Below, piece after piece: positions 1 to 5,253 of a stretch of 10,754 bases of DNA. The stretch comes from an uncultured Eubacteriales bacterium (GTDB lineage Bacteria > Bacillota > Clostridia > Oscillospirales > Acutalibacteraceae): contig CAQBRY010000059.1 in the NCBI GenBank assembly GCA_948762645.1, positions 1 through 10,754 of the forward strand. Reading direction: 5' to 3'. The translations under genes were made by a program, and so were the position numbers. The notes below the pieces were generated by a model. The model did not search any database, was not told the DNA's origin, and saw only the letters and a program-made list of their open reading frames with translations. Position 1 is the first letter of the stretch. Every line of letters starts with the position of its first letter.

Positions 1-2
1 AA

Positions 3-755
3 TTAGCCATAAAAGATATGTTTGATAAAAACGATTTTAATAAAATAATTGAGGGGTCTGTTTTACCGGATAAAGACGAAAATCAAAATGGTTTTGTCTG
101 TCATTTTTATAATCCTATCACAAATTCTAACTATCAAGATTCAGAAGATAGTGCCAAAGCTCGATGTATTGCACATTTAGGAAATTACCTACTGACCAAA
201 AATTTAGAAGAACTAGGTCGTTCAATCCATTTTTTAGAGGATATCTGTACTCCTGTTCATGTTCAGTATGAAGATTCCACTGATGCTATAATTCGGGGAT
301 CGTTACATTTGGAATTTGAAAAAAATCTCGATAAATTTTGTAAAAATTACTCTCTGAAATATGATTATAAATTCCCTGAATTTCAAAGTTTAAGTGAAGC
401 AATAAATTTTTGTGCATTGAATGCAGCCAAAAATTATTATTGTTACAGAGATAAAGGTGACAAACTAAAAACTTTAGAAGAAACTTTAAAATTAGCGATT
501 TGTGCAATCAAATATTTAATCACAAATTATGCACTAAATGATGGGAAATCTGTTAATCATATACAGAACAGTAGCGGTAAAAATATAGGGCTTGTCATAC
601 AGGGTACGAATGATAATCGGTCTGAAAATGTGTTTGACTTAGCTACTTTAAGTCCGAATTATCGCCTTAGAATACCACAAAGTGGACAGATTTTCGTATT
701 TAAAAAGCCTCGTTTAGGAGCAAATTTCTTTCTGGATAACTCTTTAATTATTTAA
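3..755 (+). CDS. Zinc-dependent phospholipase C-like protein, 5' end outside window
   Basis: The product resembles the alpha-helical catalytic domain of bacterial zinc-dependent phospholipases C (Bacillus cereus PLC, Clostridium perfringens alpha-toxin), which hydrolyse phospholipid head groups. Counting from the ATG at 18, the expected metal ligands appear in family order: D18 in LPDKD, H29 in HFYNP, H71 and D75 in HFLED, H81 in TPVH, then H97 and E101 in HLEFE. The H-x3-D, D-x5-H and H-x3-E spacings match the family. The frame stays open to base 3 with no ribosome site before the ATG at 18, so the true start lies upstream. The missing part should carry the N-terminal Trp and the first His ligand, and any signal peptide. 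After about residue 175 the tail of some 70 residues is beta-rich, too short for an alpha-toxin PLAT domain, and I do not recognise it. The lysozyme gene follows 45 bases later, probably co-transcribed. The family is fairly sure; substrate and role are inferred. Confidence 0.72.
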   Translation, partial: LAIKDMFDKNDFNKIIEGSVLPDKDENQNGFVCHFYNPITNSNYQDSEDSAKARCIAHLGNYLLTKNLEELGRSIHFLEDICTPVHVQYEDSTDAIIRGSLHLEFEKNLDKFCKNYSLKYDYKFPEFQSLSEAINFCALNAAKNYYCYRDKGDKLKTLEETLKLAICAIKYLITNYALNDGKSVNHIQNSSGKNIGLVIQGTNDNRSENVFDLATLSPNYRLRIPQSGQIFVFKKPRLGANFFLDNSLII

Positions 756-800
756 ATACTCAATGGTGTAAATCAAAAACTGAAAGAAGGAGATAAAGAC

Positions 801-1790
801 ATGGAGTTTAAAGGAATAGACGTTAGTAAGTGGAACGGAACAATAGATTGGCAAAAAGTAAAAGGTTCAGGAATAGACTTTGCGATAATTAGAGAAGGAT
901 TCGGAGTAAAATCCCCAAATCAGATTGATGAAAAATTTAAATATAATATAACCGGAGCTAAGAACGCAGGAATTTCATGTAGTGCATACCATTATTCTTA
1001 CGCAGTTAGCGTCCAAGAAGCAGTAAACGAGGCTCAATTTTGCTTAGAAAATATCAGAGGTTATCAACTAGCATATCCGATTGCATTTGATTCAGAAGAT
1101 AAAATAATGTTAAAACTCAGCACTCGCCAAAGAACAGACATATGTAAAGCGTTTTGTGAAGAAATTGAGAAAAATGGCTATTATGCTATAATTTACTGCA
1201 ATCTTAGCTGGCTTGAAAATTATTTATATAAAGATGAACTACTTCCAAAATATGACCTATGGCTTGCACAGTGGAATGTAAAGAAACCTTCGTATCAATG
1301 TGGTATTTGGCAGTATTCAGAAACAGGAAAACTTGATGGTATAAATGGAAATGTAGATATGAATATTTCCTACAAGAATTATCCTGAAATAATGAAAATT
1401 AAAGGGTTGAATGGATTTAAAACAAATACAGACGTTATTACGGAAAATCAAAACAGTTCATCAAAGCAAGAGCTTTTCACATCTTATACCGTAAATACAG
1501 GAGAAAGTTTGTGGTCAATTGCAGAAAAAATGTTAGGAAGTGGCAGTTTATACAAAGAAATAAAACAATTTAATAACCTATACAATGATGTGATTTATCC
1601 GGGACAAAATCTAAAAATCCCAAAAACAAATATGCAGATAAGTTACAATACCCACACAGTAAAAAAAGGAGAAACCTTATGGGAAATTGCAGAAAAATAT
1701 TATGGCGATGGGACTAAATATAGAGAAATTAAAAAAATAAATGGACTTGACGAAGATAAAATTTATCCGGGTCAAGTCCTTAAAATTTAA
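801..1790 (+). CDS. GH25 lysozyme (endolysin-like muramidase) with two LysM repeats
   Basis: This 329-residue protein is a glycoside hydrolase family 25 N-acetylmuramidase, cutting the MurNAc-GlcNAc bond of peptidoglycan. The catalytic domain spans about residues 3 to 198. GIDVSKWNG at 5-13 supplies the conserved first strand with D7, and the FDSED stretch at 96-100 supplies the D97-x-E99 catalytic pair. Two LysM peptidoglycan-binding repeats follow at about 228-273 and 284-329; both have the YTV/HTV...GE.LW.IAEK pattern and end in YPGQ.LKI. There is no signal peptide, as in phage endolysins that need a holin, but no holin gene is visible. The ATG at 801 has AAGGAG at 787-792, eight bases before it. 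It lies 45 bases after the phospholipase-like gene, so the two may be one lytic unit. It could be a prophage remnant or cargo of the adjacent mobile element; no phage structural gene is in view. Confidence 0.93.
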   Translation: MEFKGIDVSKWNGTIDWQKVKGSGIDFAIIREGFGVKSPNQIDEKFKYNITGAKNAGISCSAYHYSYAVSVQEAVNEAQFCLENIRGYQLAYPIAFDSEDKIMLKLSTRQRTDICKAFCEEIEKNGYYAIIYCNLSWLENYLYKDELLPKYDLWLAQWNVKKPSYQCGIWQYSETGKLDGINGNVDMNISYKNYPEIMKIKGLNGFKTNTDVITENQNSSSKQELFTSYTVNTGESLWSIAEKMLGSGSLYKEIKQFNNLYNDVIYPGQNLKIPKTNMQISYNTHTVKKGETLWEIAEKYYGDGTKYREIKKINGLDEDKIYPGQVLKI

Positions 1791-1867
1791 GAAATTGTAT
1801 TTCGCAGAAAATAAATTAATCGGGGGTCTCCTTTGCTGTTCTGATTGAAGAATAACCGCCTATATTC

Positions 1868-1880
1868 GCCACAATGTGGC
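1868..1880. promoter_or_regulatory. GCCACA/TGTGGC palindrome
   Basis: Two six-base arms with one central base form a perfect inverted repeat between the lysozyme and the sigma-like gene. The spacing is too tight for a normal RNA hairpin, so if functional it would be a protein-binding site on DNA. A related CCCA/TGGGG dyad occurs near 2850. The function is unknown. Confidence 0.25.
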
Positions 1881-1938
1881 AATAACTCCACGCTCTTTTT
1901 GCTAAAATTGGAAAATAATGGAATATAAAGAGGAGAAA

Positions 1939-1961
1939 AGACTATTTTTGATAGTTTTTTT
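1939..1961 (+). terminator. Probable rho-independent terminator after the lysozyme
   Basis: ACTAT at 1941-1945 pairs with ATAGT at 1951-1955 around the loop TTTTG. Adding AG/TT gives seven pairs including one G-T, and the run of seven T at 1955-1961 follows. It lies 150 bases past the lysozyme stop and before the leader of the next gene, so it probably closes the upstream transcript. The stem is short and AT-rich. Confidence 0.45.
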
Positions 1962-1987
1962 ATATTATTGTCGAATTTTATATTTAT

Positions 1988-1993
1988 TATAAT
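1988..1993 (+). promoter_or_regulatory. Possible -10 box for the leader and sigma-like gene
   Basis: A consensus TATAAT hexamer lies about 25 bases before the candidate leader peptide start at 2017. No good -35 box sits at 17-base spacing (TTATTG at 1965-1970 is weak; TTGTCG at 1968 is too close), so this would be a weak or activator-dependent promoter. In such AT-rich DNA a chance match is possible. Confidence 0.35.
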
Positions 1994-2016
1994 TAAAAGT
2001 TTTAGCAGAGAGGTGG

Positions 2017-2061
2017 ATGCCTTTGTGTAAATTTTTTTATTATTATGCTAGGTATCCATAG
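2017..2061 (+). CDS. Candidate 14-residue leader peptide MPLCKFFYYYARYP
   Basis: A purine-rich ribosome site (AGAGAGG at 2007-2013, close to AGGTGG at 2011-2016) stands directly before an ATG that opens a 14-codon frame rich in Phe and Tyr (FFYYY, then ARY), ending at a TAG. The stop codon lies in the loop of a small hairpin formed by GTATC at 2052-2056 and GATAC at 2065-2069. A second hairpin follows before the next ribosome site. Short leader peptides with runs of one residue class before hairpins are typical of attenuation or ribosome-stalling control in clostridial resistance and transfer genes. The spacing from AGG to ATG is short, so translation is uncertain. The downstream gene would be the sigma-like regulator, or a gene since deleted. 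Confidence 0.35.
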   Translation: MPLCKFFYYYARYP

Positions 2062-2069
2062 TCCGATAC

Positions 2070-2097
2070 ATTTGAATCTAAATGAAAATATTCAAAT
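2070..2097 (+). promoter_or_regulatory. Leader hairpin before the sigma-like gene
   Basis: ATTTGAAT at 2070-2077 and ATTCAAAT at 2090-2097 form a perfect eight-base stem with a 12-base loop. It ends five bases before the GGAGG ribosome site at 2103-2107. A smaller hairpin (GTATC at 2052-2056 with GATAC at 2065-2069) lies immediately upstream. No T-run follows, so control of ribosome access is more likely than termination; a DNA operator is also possible. Confidence 0.4.
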
Positions 2098-2143
2098 ATA
2101 TTGGAGGAAAAATTAACCATGGGAAAGATTATGGATATATTTT

Positions 2144-2524
2144 ATGGTAAAAAAAATTCAAGTAGAAGTAAATTTAGATGTGTATTTGTTTTGCTTGGCA
2201 GACGATGAACGAATAAAGCGACAAGATAAAAAATTTGACAAGTGTTTGTCGATAGAATTTTTAAATGAGAAATATGATGGAAAATGTCTACCTAACGCAC
2301 TAAAATGTCAATCGCATGAGACAGATTATATAAAAAAAGATGTCGTAAATCGCCTACGAAAAAATTTTAACAATTTATTAACAATAGAAAAGCAGTGTGT
2401 CATTAGATATTATTACCAACATCTAACCATAGAAGAAATAGCAAAACTAGAAAATATATCCAGAGAGACCGTAAAAAGAACTATAAAATCAGCAAAAGAA
2501 AAGCTTAAAAAATTAGTCGAATGA
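2144..2524 (+). CDS. Sigma-70 region 4-like regulator with apparent frame break at its 5' end
   Basis: Residues about 75-125 (LLTIEKQCVIRYYYQHLTIEEIAKL, then SRETVKRTIKSAKEKLKKLV) form a helix-turn-helix of the sigma-70 region 4 type, found in short regulators of clostridial integrative elements and phages. No region 2 is present, so this is not a full sigma factor. The ATG at 2144 lacks a ribosome site. A good one (GGAGG at 2103-2107) instead serves the ATG at 2119, whose frame reads MGKIMDIFYGKKN and runs out of register in the A8 tract at 2149-2156, ending after about 30 codons. Removing one A would join it to this frame as MGKIMDIFYGKKIQVEV. The gene may therefore be broken, sequenced with an error, or expressed by slippage. 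It lies between a leader region and the TnpW/recombinase module and may control the latter. Confidence 0.7.
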   Translation: MVKKIQVEVNLDVYLFCLADDERIKRQDKKFDKCLSIEFLNEKYDGKCLPNALKCQSHETDYIKKDVVNRLRKNFNNLLTIEKQCVIRYYYQHLTIEEIAKLENISRETVKRTIKSAKEKLKKLVE

Positions 2525-2541
2525 TTTGTATATGTTTTTTG

Positions 2542-2588
2542 AGCCTTTTGGCTATTTTCGCAACCTATATATATAGGGGGATTTTTTT
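2542..2588 (+). terminator. Probable terminator after the sigma-like gene
   Basis: AGCC at 2542-2545 and GGCT at 2550-2553 close on a TTTT loop. Just after, the 14-base palindrome at 2564-2577 (CCTAT...ATAGG) is followed by GGGA and seven T at 2582-2588. Starting 17 bases after the stop codon, this is where the transcript would be expected to end. Neither stem is strong, and the T-run is four bases from the second stem. Confidence 0.4.
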
Positions 2589-2978
2589 CTTGATAAAAAA
2601 TCTTTCATTCGCACCTTGGAAATTGAATATAAAATTTCTCAATTACGTTAGCTGTTCTGTCCTGATTTTGGACAAGCATTTTATACGGTACGCCATGACC
2701 TTCTTACATAAATTCAAATATTATCTATTTTATGAAAACTTAGCGAGCGATATTCTACCGATATATAAAATTAGTTGGTTACTAATTTGCGATGACAAGA
2801 ACAGCCAATAATGATACTCCTGATACAGTCGAGGTTAAATCCCAGAGTACAGTCCCAATGTGGGGAACGTGAAATCCGTGTGTCTTTGCCTAACCAGCAG
2901 AAGATTGAGAAGTTTTTTAAACTCATTTTTTACTGATGTAAATTAAACTGCAATATAAAGCTTGGGGGAATTACAAAA
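2589..2978. other. Gap without a convincing gene, holding inverted and direct repeats
   Basis: No frame here has both a ribosome site and a recognisable product. Two short overlapping frames can be read: one from 2792 (MTRTANNDTPDTVEVKSQ and onward, stopping at 2876) and one at 2811-2936 (41 residues, containing SLPNQQKIEKFFKLIFY). A one-base change in the GGGG run near 2860 would join them, so they may be remains of a small gene. GCTGTTCTGTC at 2651-2661 is mirrored, with one extra base, by GACAAGAACAGC at 2794-2805. ACTGCAATAT at 2947-2956 recurs at 3203-3212. The end of the gap carries the TnpW ribosome site. Confidence 0.45.
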
Positions 2979-3152
2979 ATGTCAACAACAGAAGATCAAA
3001 CAATCTTTTTTGACGAAGAAACCAGTTATAAGATGAATGGAACTAAGTATATAGTAATATCACATTTTAACGATAAAGGTGAAAATATGTTAGATAAAAT
3101 GGTTCGTTTGCTGAAATCCGATATTCAAAACACCGCAAACCAAAATTTATAG
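2979..3152 (+). CDS. tnpW: TnpW-like transposon-encoded protein
   Basis: A 57-residue frame starts at an ATG preceded by GGGGGA at 2964-2969, nine bases upstream. The protein contains EETSYKMNGTKYIVISHF at residues 13-30, then a KGENMLDKMVRLL helix. The pattern of E-T-Y-x-M/I-G-T-x-Y-x-V-x-S-H-F followed by a K/R-L-L helix is that of the small transposon-encoded TnpW proteins found beside TnpX-type recombinases in Tn4451-like elements. Their molecular role is not well established; they are thought to be accessory to transposition. The gene ends 101 bases before the recombinase start on the same strand, which supports the call. I recalled the family pattern without a search. The gene is small and AT-rich, but its coding nature is well supported by ribosome site, motif and position. 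Confidence 0.8.
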   Translation: MSTTEDQTIFFDEETSYKMNGTKYIVISHFNDKGENMLDKMVRLLKSDIQNTANQNL

Positions 3153-3169
3153 AACGGCATAAAAAATCG

Positions 3170-3178
3170 TGGTATAAT
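3170..3178 (+). promoter_or_regulatory. Extended -10 promoter for the recombinase
   Basis: TGGTATAAT is a perfect extended -10 element (TGnTATAAT). The matching -35 position at 3150-3155 (TAGAAC) is weak, as is usual for extended -10 promoters. Transcription would start near 3185, leaving a leader of about 70 bases before the recombinase ATG. Confidence 0.55.
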
Positions 3179-3234
3179 AAGACCCGTAAACATTCTTTAT
3201 TGACTGCAATATTTTAATTTCAAGAGGTCTTATT
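3176..3234. repeat. Nine-base inverted repeat spanning the recombinase promoter and leader
   Basis: AATAAGACC at 3176-3184 and GGTCTTATT at 3226-3234 are perfect complements, 41 bases apart. The left arm overlaps the -10 box and the likely start point; the right arm runs into five T at 3233-3237. In a transcript reading through from tnpW it could fold and weaken transcription. As DNA, it could be an operator for autoregulation of the recombinase. Confidence 0.5.
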
Positions 3235-3253
3235 TTTAGAAGGGAAGTTAAAT

Positions 3254-5014
3254 ATGAAACAGTCAAAAGATAATAAAAGTTTATTAAATGAATTAAGGGG
3301 ATTATTAGACAACAATGCCAATATTTTAGCTGATAGCTACATAAGGAGGTTAGGCGGAAAACTTACAATATTGTATCTCAGGCTCTCAAGAGATGATGAT
3401 TTAGAGGGTGAAAGTAGTAGTATCTCAAATCAAAGAGTGTATCTTACAAATTATGCAAAAAAGAACAAATTTAAAAATGTGATGGTTTTTTATGACGATG
3501 GTATATCCGGGGTTACGTTTGATAGAGATGATTTTGTAAAAGTTTTAAAATTAATAGAACTTGATATGGTTGAAAACTTAATCGTTAAAGATTTATCAAG
3601 GATAGGCAGAGAACACATCAAAACAGACACATTACTAGAGATAACTTTGCCTAAACATAATGTAAGATTTATTTCTGTTAATGATGGAATAGATACCGGA
3701 CTGCGTGAAGATGATACTATTGCATTTAGGAATTTGACAAATGAGTGGTATGCAAGAGACATAAGTCGAAAAGTGCGTTCAGCCCATCGAGCAAAGAGTA
3801 GTCAAGGCTATGCAATAGGGCATCCTCCTTTTGGATATATGTACGATGAAAAAGATAAGAAAAAGTGGGTGGTAGATCCAGATGCATCTGAAACTGTTAA
3901 GTACATATATTCCCTAAGGAAACAAGGTTATGGATTACCTGAAATTGCCAAAATTTTAACAAGAAAAAAGATTTTAATTCCATCTATGTATGCTTTAAAA
4001 AAGGGATTCAGAAAACCGGCTAAAATTCCTATCTGCGAATATATGTGGAGAAAGGAAAATGTAAGAACCATACTTACCAATCGTTCCTATGTTGGAGATG
4101 TCGTGAATTTCAAAACATACAGTCGTTCTTTTAAACTTAGAGAAAGACTTGAAAATCCCGAAGAAAAACGGGAAATTCATGAAAACATCCATGAAGCTAT
4201 AATTGAGCGTTCCGTTTGGCAAGATATTCAAAATACTTTTGGTAATGTTAGATATAAAAAACCTAAACACACAGAAAAACATATTTTTGCAGGATTGCTC
4301 AAATGTTCTGATTGCGGCGCAAATTTGAACTATAAATACACCCATACTAATCCAGATAATCATTATTTTTCATGTAAGAACAACAGATCAGGTGAGGGTC
4401 TTTGCAAAAAAACTCATCACATAAGAGTTGATAAACTAACTGAATTATTGACTAAAAATCTTTCTAGCATAGTAAATTTCGCAAACTGCTTTGAAGATGA
4501 ATTTGTAAAAATAGTTATGGATGAAAACTATAAAATGGTTGTAGCCACACAAAATAGAAATCAAAAAGAATTACAAAGGTTGCTTGCTAGAGATAAAGAA
4601 ATTGATAATTTAGTAGAAAAACTTTTTGAAGAAAAAGTTTTAGGAAATTTATCTGCGGAAAGACTTGCTAAACTATCTGCAAAGTACGATGAGGAGCAGA
4701 TTGAATTAAAAGCAAAAATACAAAACCTAGAAGCTGTTGTATGCCAAGAAAAGTCTCATGAATTAAATGTAGAAGCTTTTCTTGAGAGGGTACATAAATA
4801 TTCTGATATAAAAGAGTTGACACCTGAAATTTTACATGAATTTATAGACAAAGTAGTAGTACATCACAGAGAACAAATTGATGGTCAAACGGTTCAAAAA
4901 GTAGAAATCTATTATAAAATGGTAGGCAAGGTTGAAATCCCTAATATGGGTAAAGCAGAAAAGGAAAAATACTTAAAAATTTTTGGTTCTAATAGAAAAG
5001 AAAGGATTGCTTGA
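3254..5014 (+). CDS. Large serine recombinase, TnpX type
   Basis: This 586-residue site-specific recombinase excises and inserts the mobile element through a serine-DNA covalent intermediate. Residues about 37-175 form the resolvase-type catalytic domain. YLRLSRDD at 41-48 contains the nucleophile S45, with R43 beside it, and DLSRIGRE at 113-120 holds the conserved arginines. A recombinase domain follows (about 190-330), then a zinc ribbon with C351, C354, C374 and C384, a charged coiled coil (about 430-500) and a C-terminal segment of the DUF4368 type (about 505-562). RLSRDD, NDGID and FRNLTNEWYARD link it to TnpX of Tn4451; it is about 120 residues shorter than TnpX (707), mainly beyond the zinc ribbon. 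The ATG at 3254 has AGGGAAG at 3241-3247. All core residues seem present, so it is probably active. TnpX relatives cross over at a GA dinucleotide; the ends of this element are not defined here. Confidence 0.93.
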   Translation: MKQSKDNKSLLNELRGLLDNNANILADSYIRRLGGKLTILYLRLSRDDDLEGESSSISNQRVYLTNYAKKNKFKNVMVFYDDGISGVTFDRDDFVKVLKLIELDMVENLIVKDLSRIGREHIKTDTLLEITLPKHNVRFISVNDGIDTGLREDDTIAFRNLTNEWYARDISRKVRSAHRAKSSQGYAIGHPPFGYMYDEKDKKKWVVDPDASETVKYIYSLRKQGYGLPEIAKILTRKKILIPSMYALKKGFRKPAKIPICEYMWRKENVRTILTNRSYVGDVVNFKTYSRSFKLRERLENPEEKREIHENIHEAIIERSVWQDIQNTFGNVRYKKPKHTEKHIFAGLLKCSDCGANLNYKYTHTNPDNHYFSCKNNRSGEGLCKKTHHIRVDKLTELLTKNLSSIVNFANCFEDEFVKIVMDENYKMVVATQNRNQKELQRLLARDKEIDNLVEKLFEEKVLGNLSAERLAKLSAKYDEEQIELKAKIQNLEAVVCQEKSHELNVEAFLERVHKYSDIKELTPEILHEFIDKVVVHHREQIDGQTVQKVEIYYKMVGKVEIPNMGKAEKEKYLKIFGSNRKERIA

Positions 5015-5066
5015 AAGGATATTTTAGATTTAAATTTTATTGTAAGCAATCATAAGATTATTTTAG

Positions 5067-5091
5067 TAGGATGTTCCTTAAGAAGTTCCTA
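5067..5091. repeat. Imperfect dyad after the recombinase, possible element end
   Basis: TAGGA at 5067-5071 and TCCTA at 5087-5091 flank an imperfectly symmetrical centre near CTTAAG, 52 bases after the recombinase stop. Its right half, TTAAGAAGTTC at 5078-5088, recurs at 5789-5799 on the other side of the tRNA. Attachment sites of large serine recombinases are imperfect dyads next to the recombinase gene, so this is a candidate, but nothing proves it. Confidence 0.3.
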
Positions 5092-5094
5092 TTT

Positions 5095-5134
5095 AAAAAA
5101 TTAGATTACCAAAAACTGATAATCTAATTTTTTT
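5095..5134. terminator. Bidirectional rho-independent terminator
   Basis: AAATTAGATTA at 5098-5108 pairs perfectly with TAATCTAATTT at 5120-5130 around an 11-base loop. The stem has an A-run on its left (5095-5100) and a T-run on its right (5128-5134), so it can stop transcripts from both directions. It would serve the recombinase on the plus strand and the tRNA on the minus strand, which converge here. Confidence 0.85.
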
Positions 5135-5168
5135 GAAAATTGGTCATGCCCCATAAGACAAACCACAC

Positions 5169-5253
5169 TGGTACGGATGACAGGACTTGAACCTGCACAG
5201 GATTTCCCACTAGAACCTAAATCTAGCGCGTATACCAATTTCGCCACATCCGC
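5169..5253 (-). tRNA. tRNA-Leu (anticodon UAG)
   Basis: Read on the minus strand, 85 bases fold as a class II tRNA. The acceptor stem GCGGATG pairs with CATCCGT (a G-U at the first pair), followed by the discriminator A and an encoded CCA at 5171-5169. The anticodon arm is CTAGA-TTTAGGT-TCTAG, giving anticodon UAG, which reads CUA and probably other CUN leucine codons. The T arm contains GGTTCAAGTCC. The length and the extra variable arm (about 13 bases, TGGGAAATCCTGT region) are as expected for leucine. The sequence TATTATACAAT upstream on its strand may be part of its promoter. The terminator at 5095-5134 lies just downstream. It converges with the recombinase; tRNA genes often mark the edge of integrated elements. 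Confidence 0.96.

Noticed and set aside
1..1790. A complete prophage
   Set aside because: Only a lysozyme and a phospholipase-like gene are seen; no capsid, tail, terminase, portal or holin gene is in the window.
2082..2150. 22-codon frame MKIFKYIGGKINHGKDYGYI with a faint likeness to the start of ribosomal-protection genes
   Set aside because: It overlaps the leader hairpin and the ribosome site of the next gene, has no ribosome site, and the likeness is too short to support a deleted resistance gene.
2521..2811. 96-residue hydrophobic, basic frame directly after the sigma-like gene
   Set aside because: No ribosome site precedes it, the frame runs through a likely terminator, and its composition is what T-rich DNA gives by chance. 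It matches nothing I recognise.
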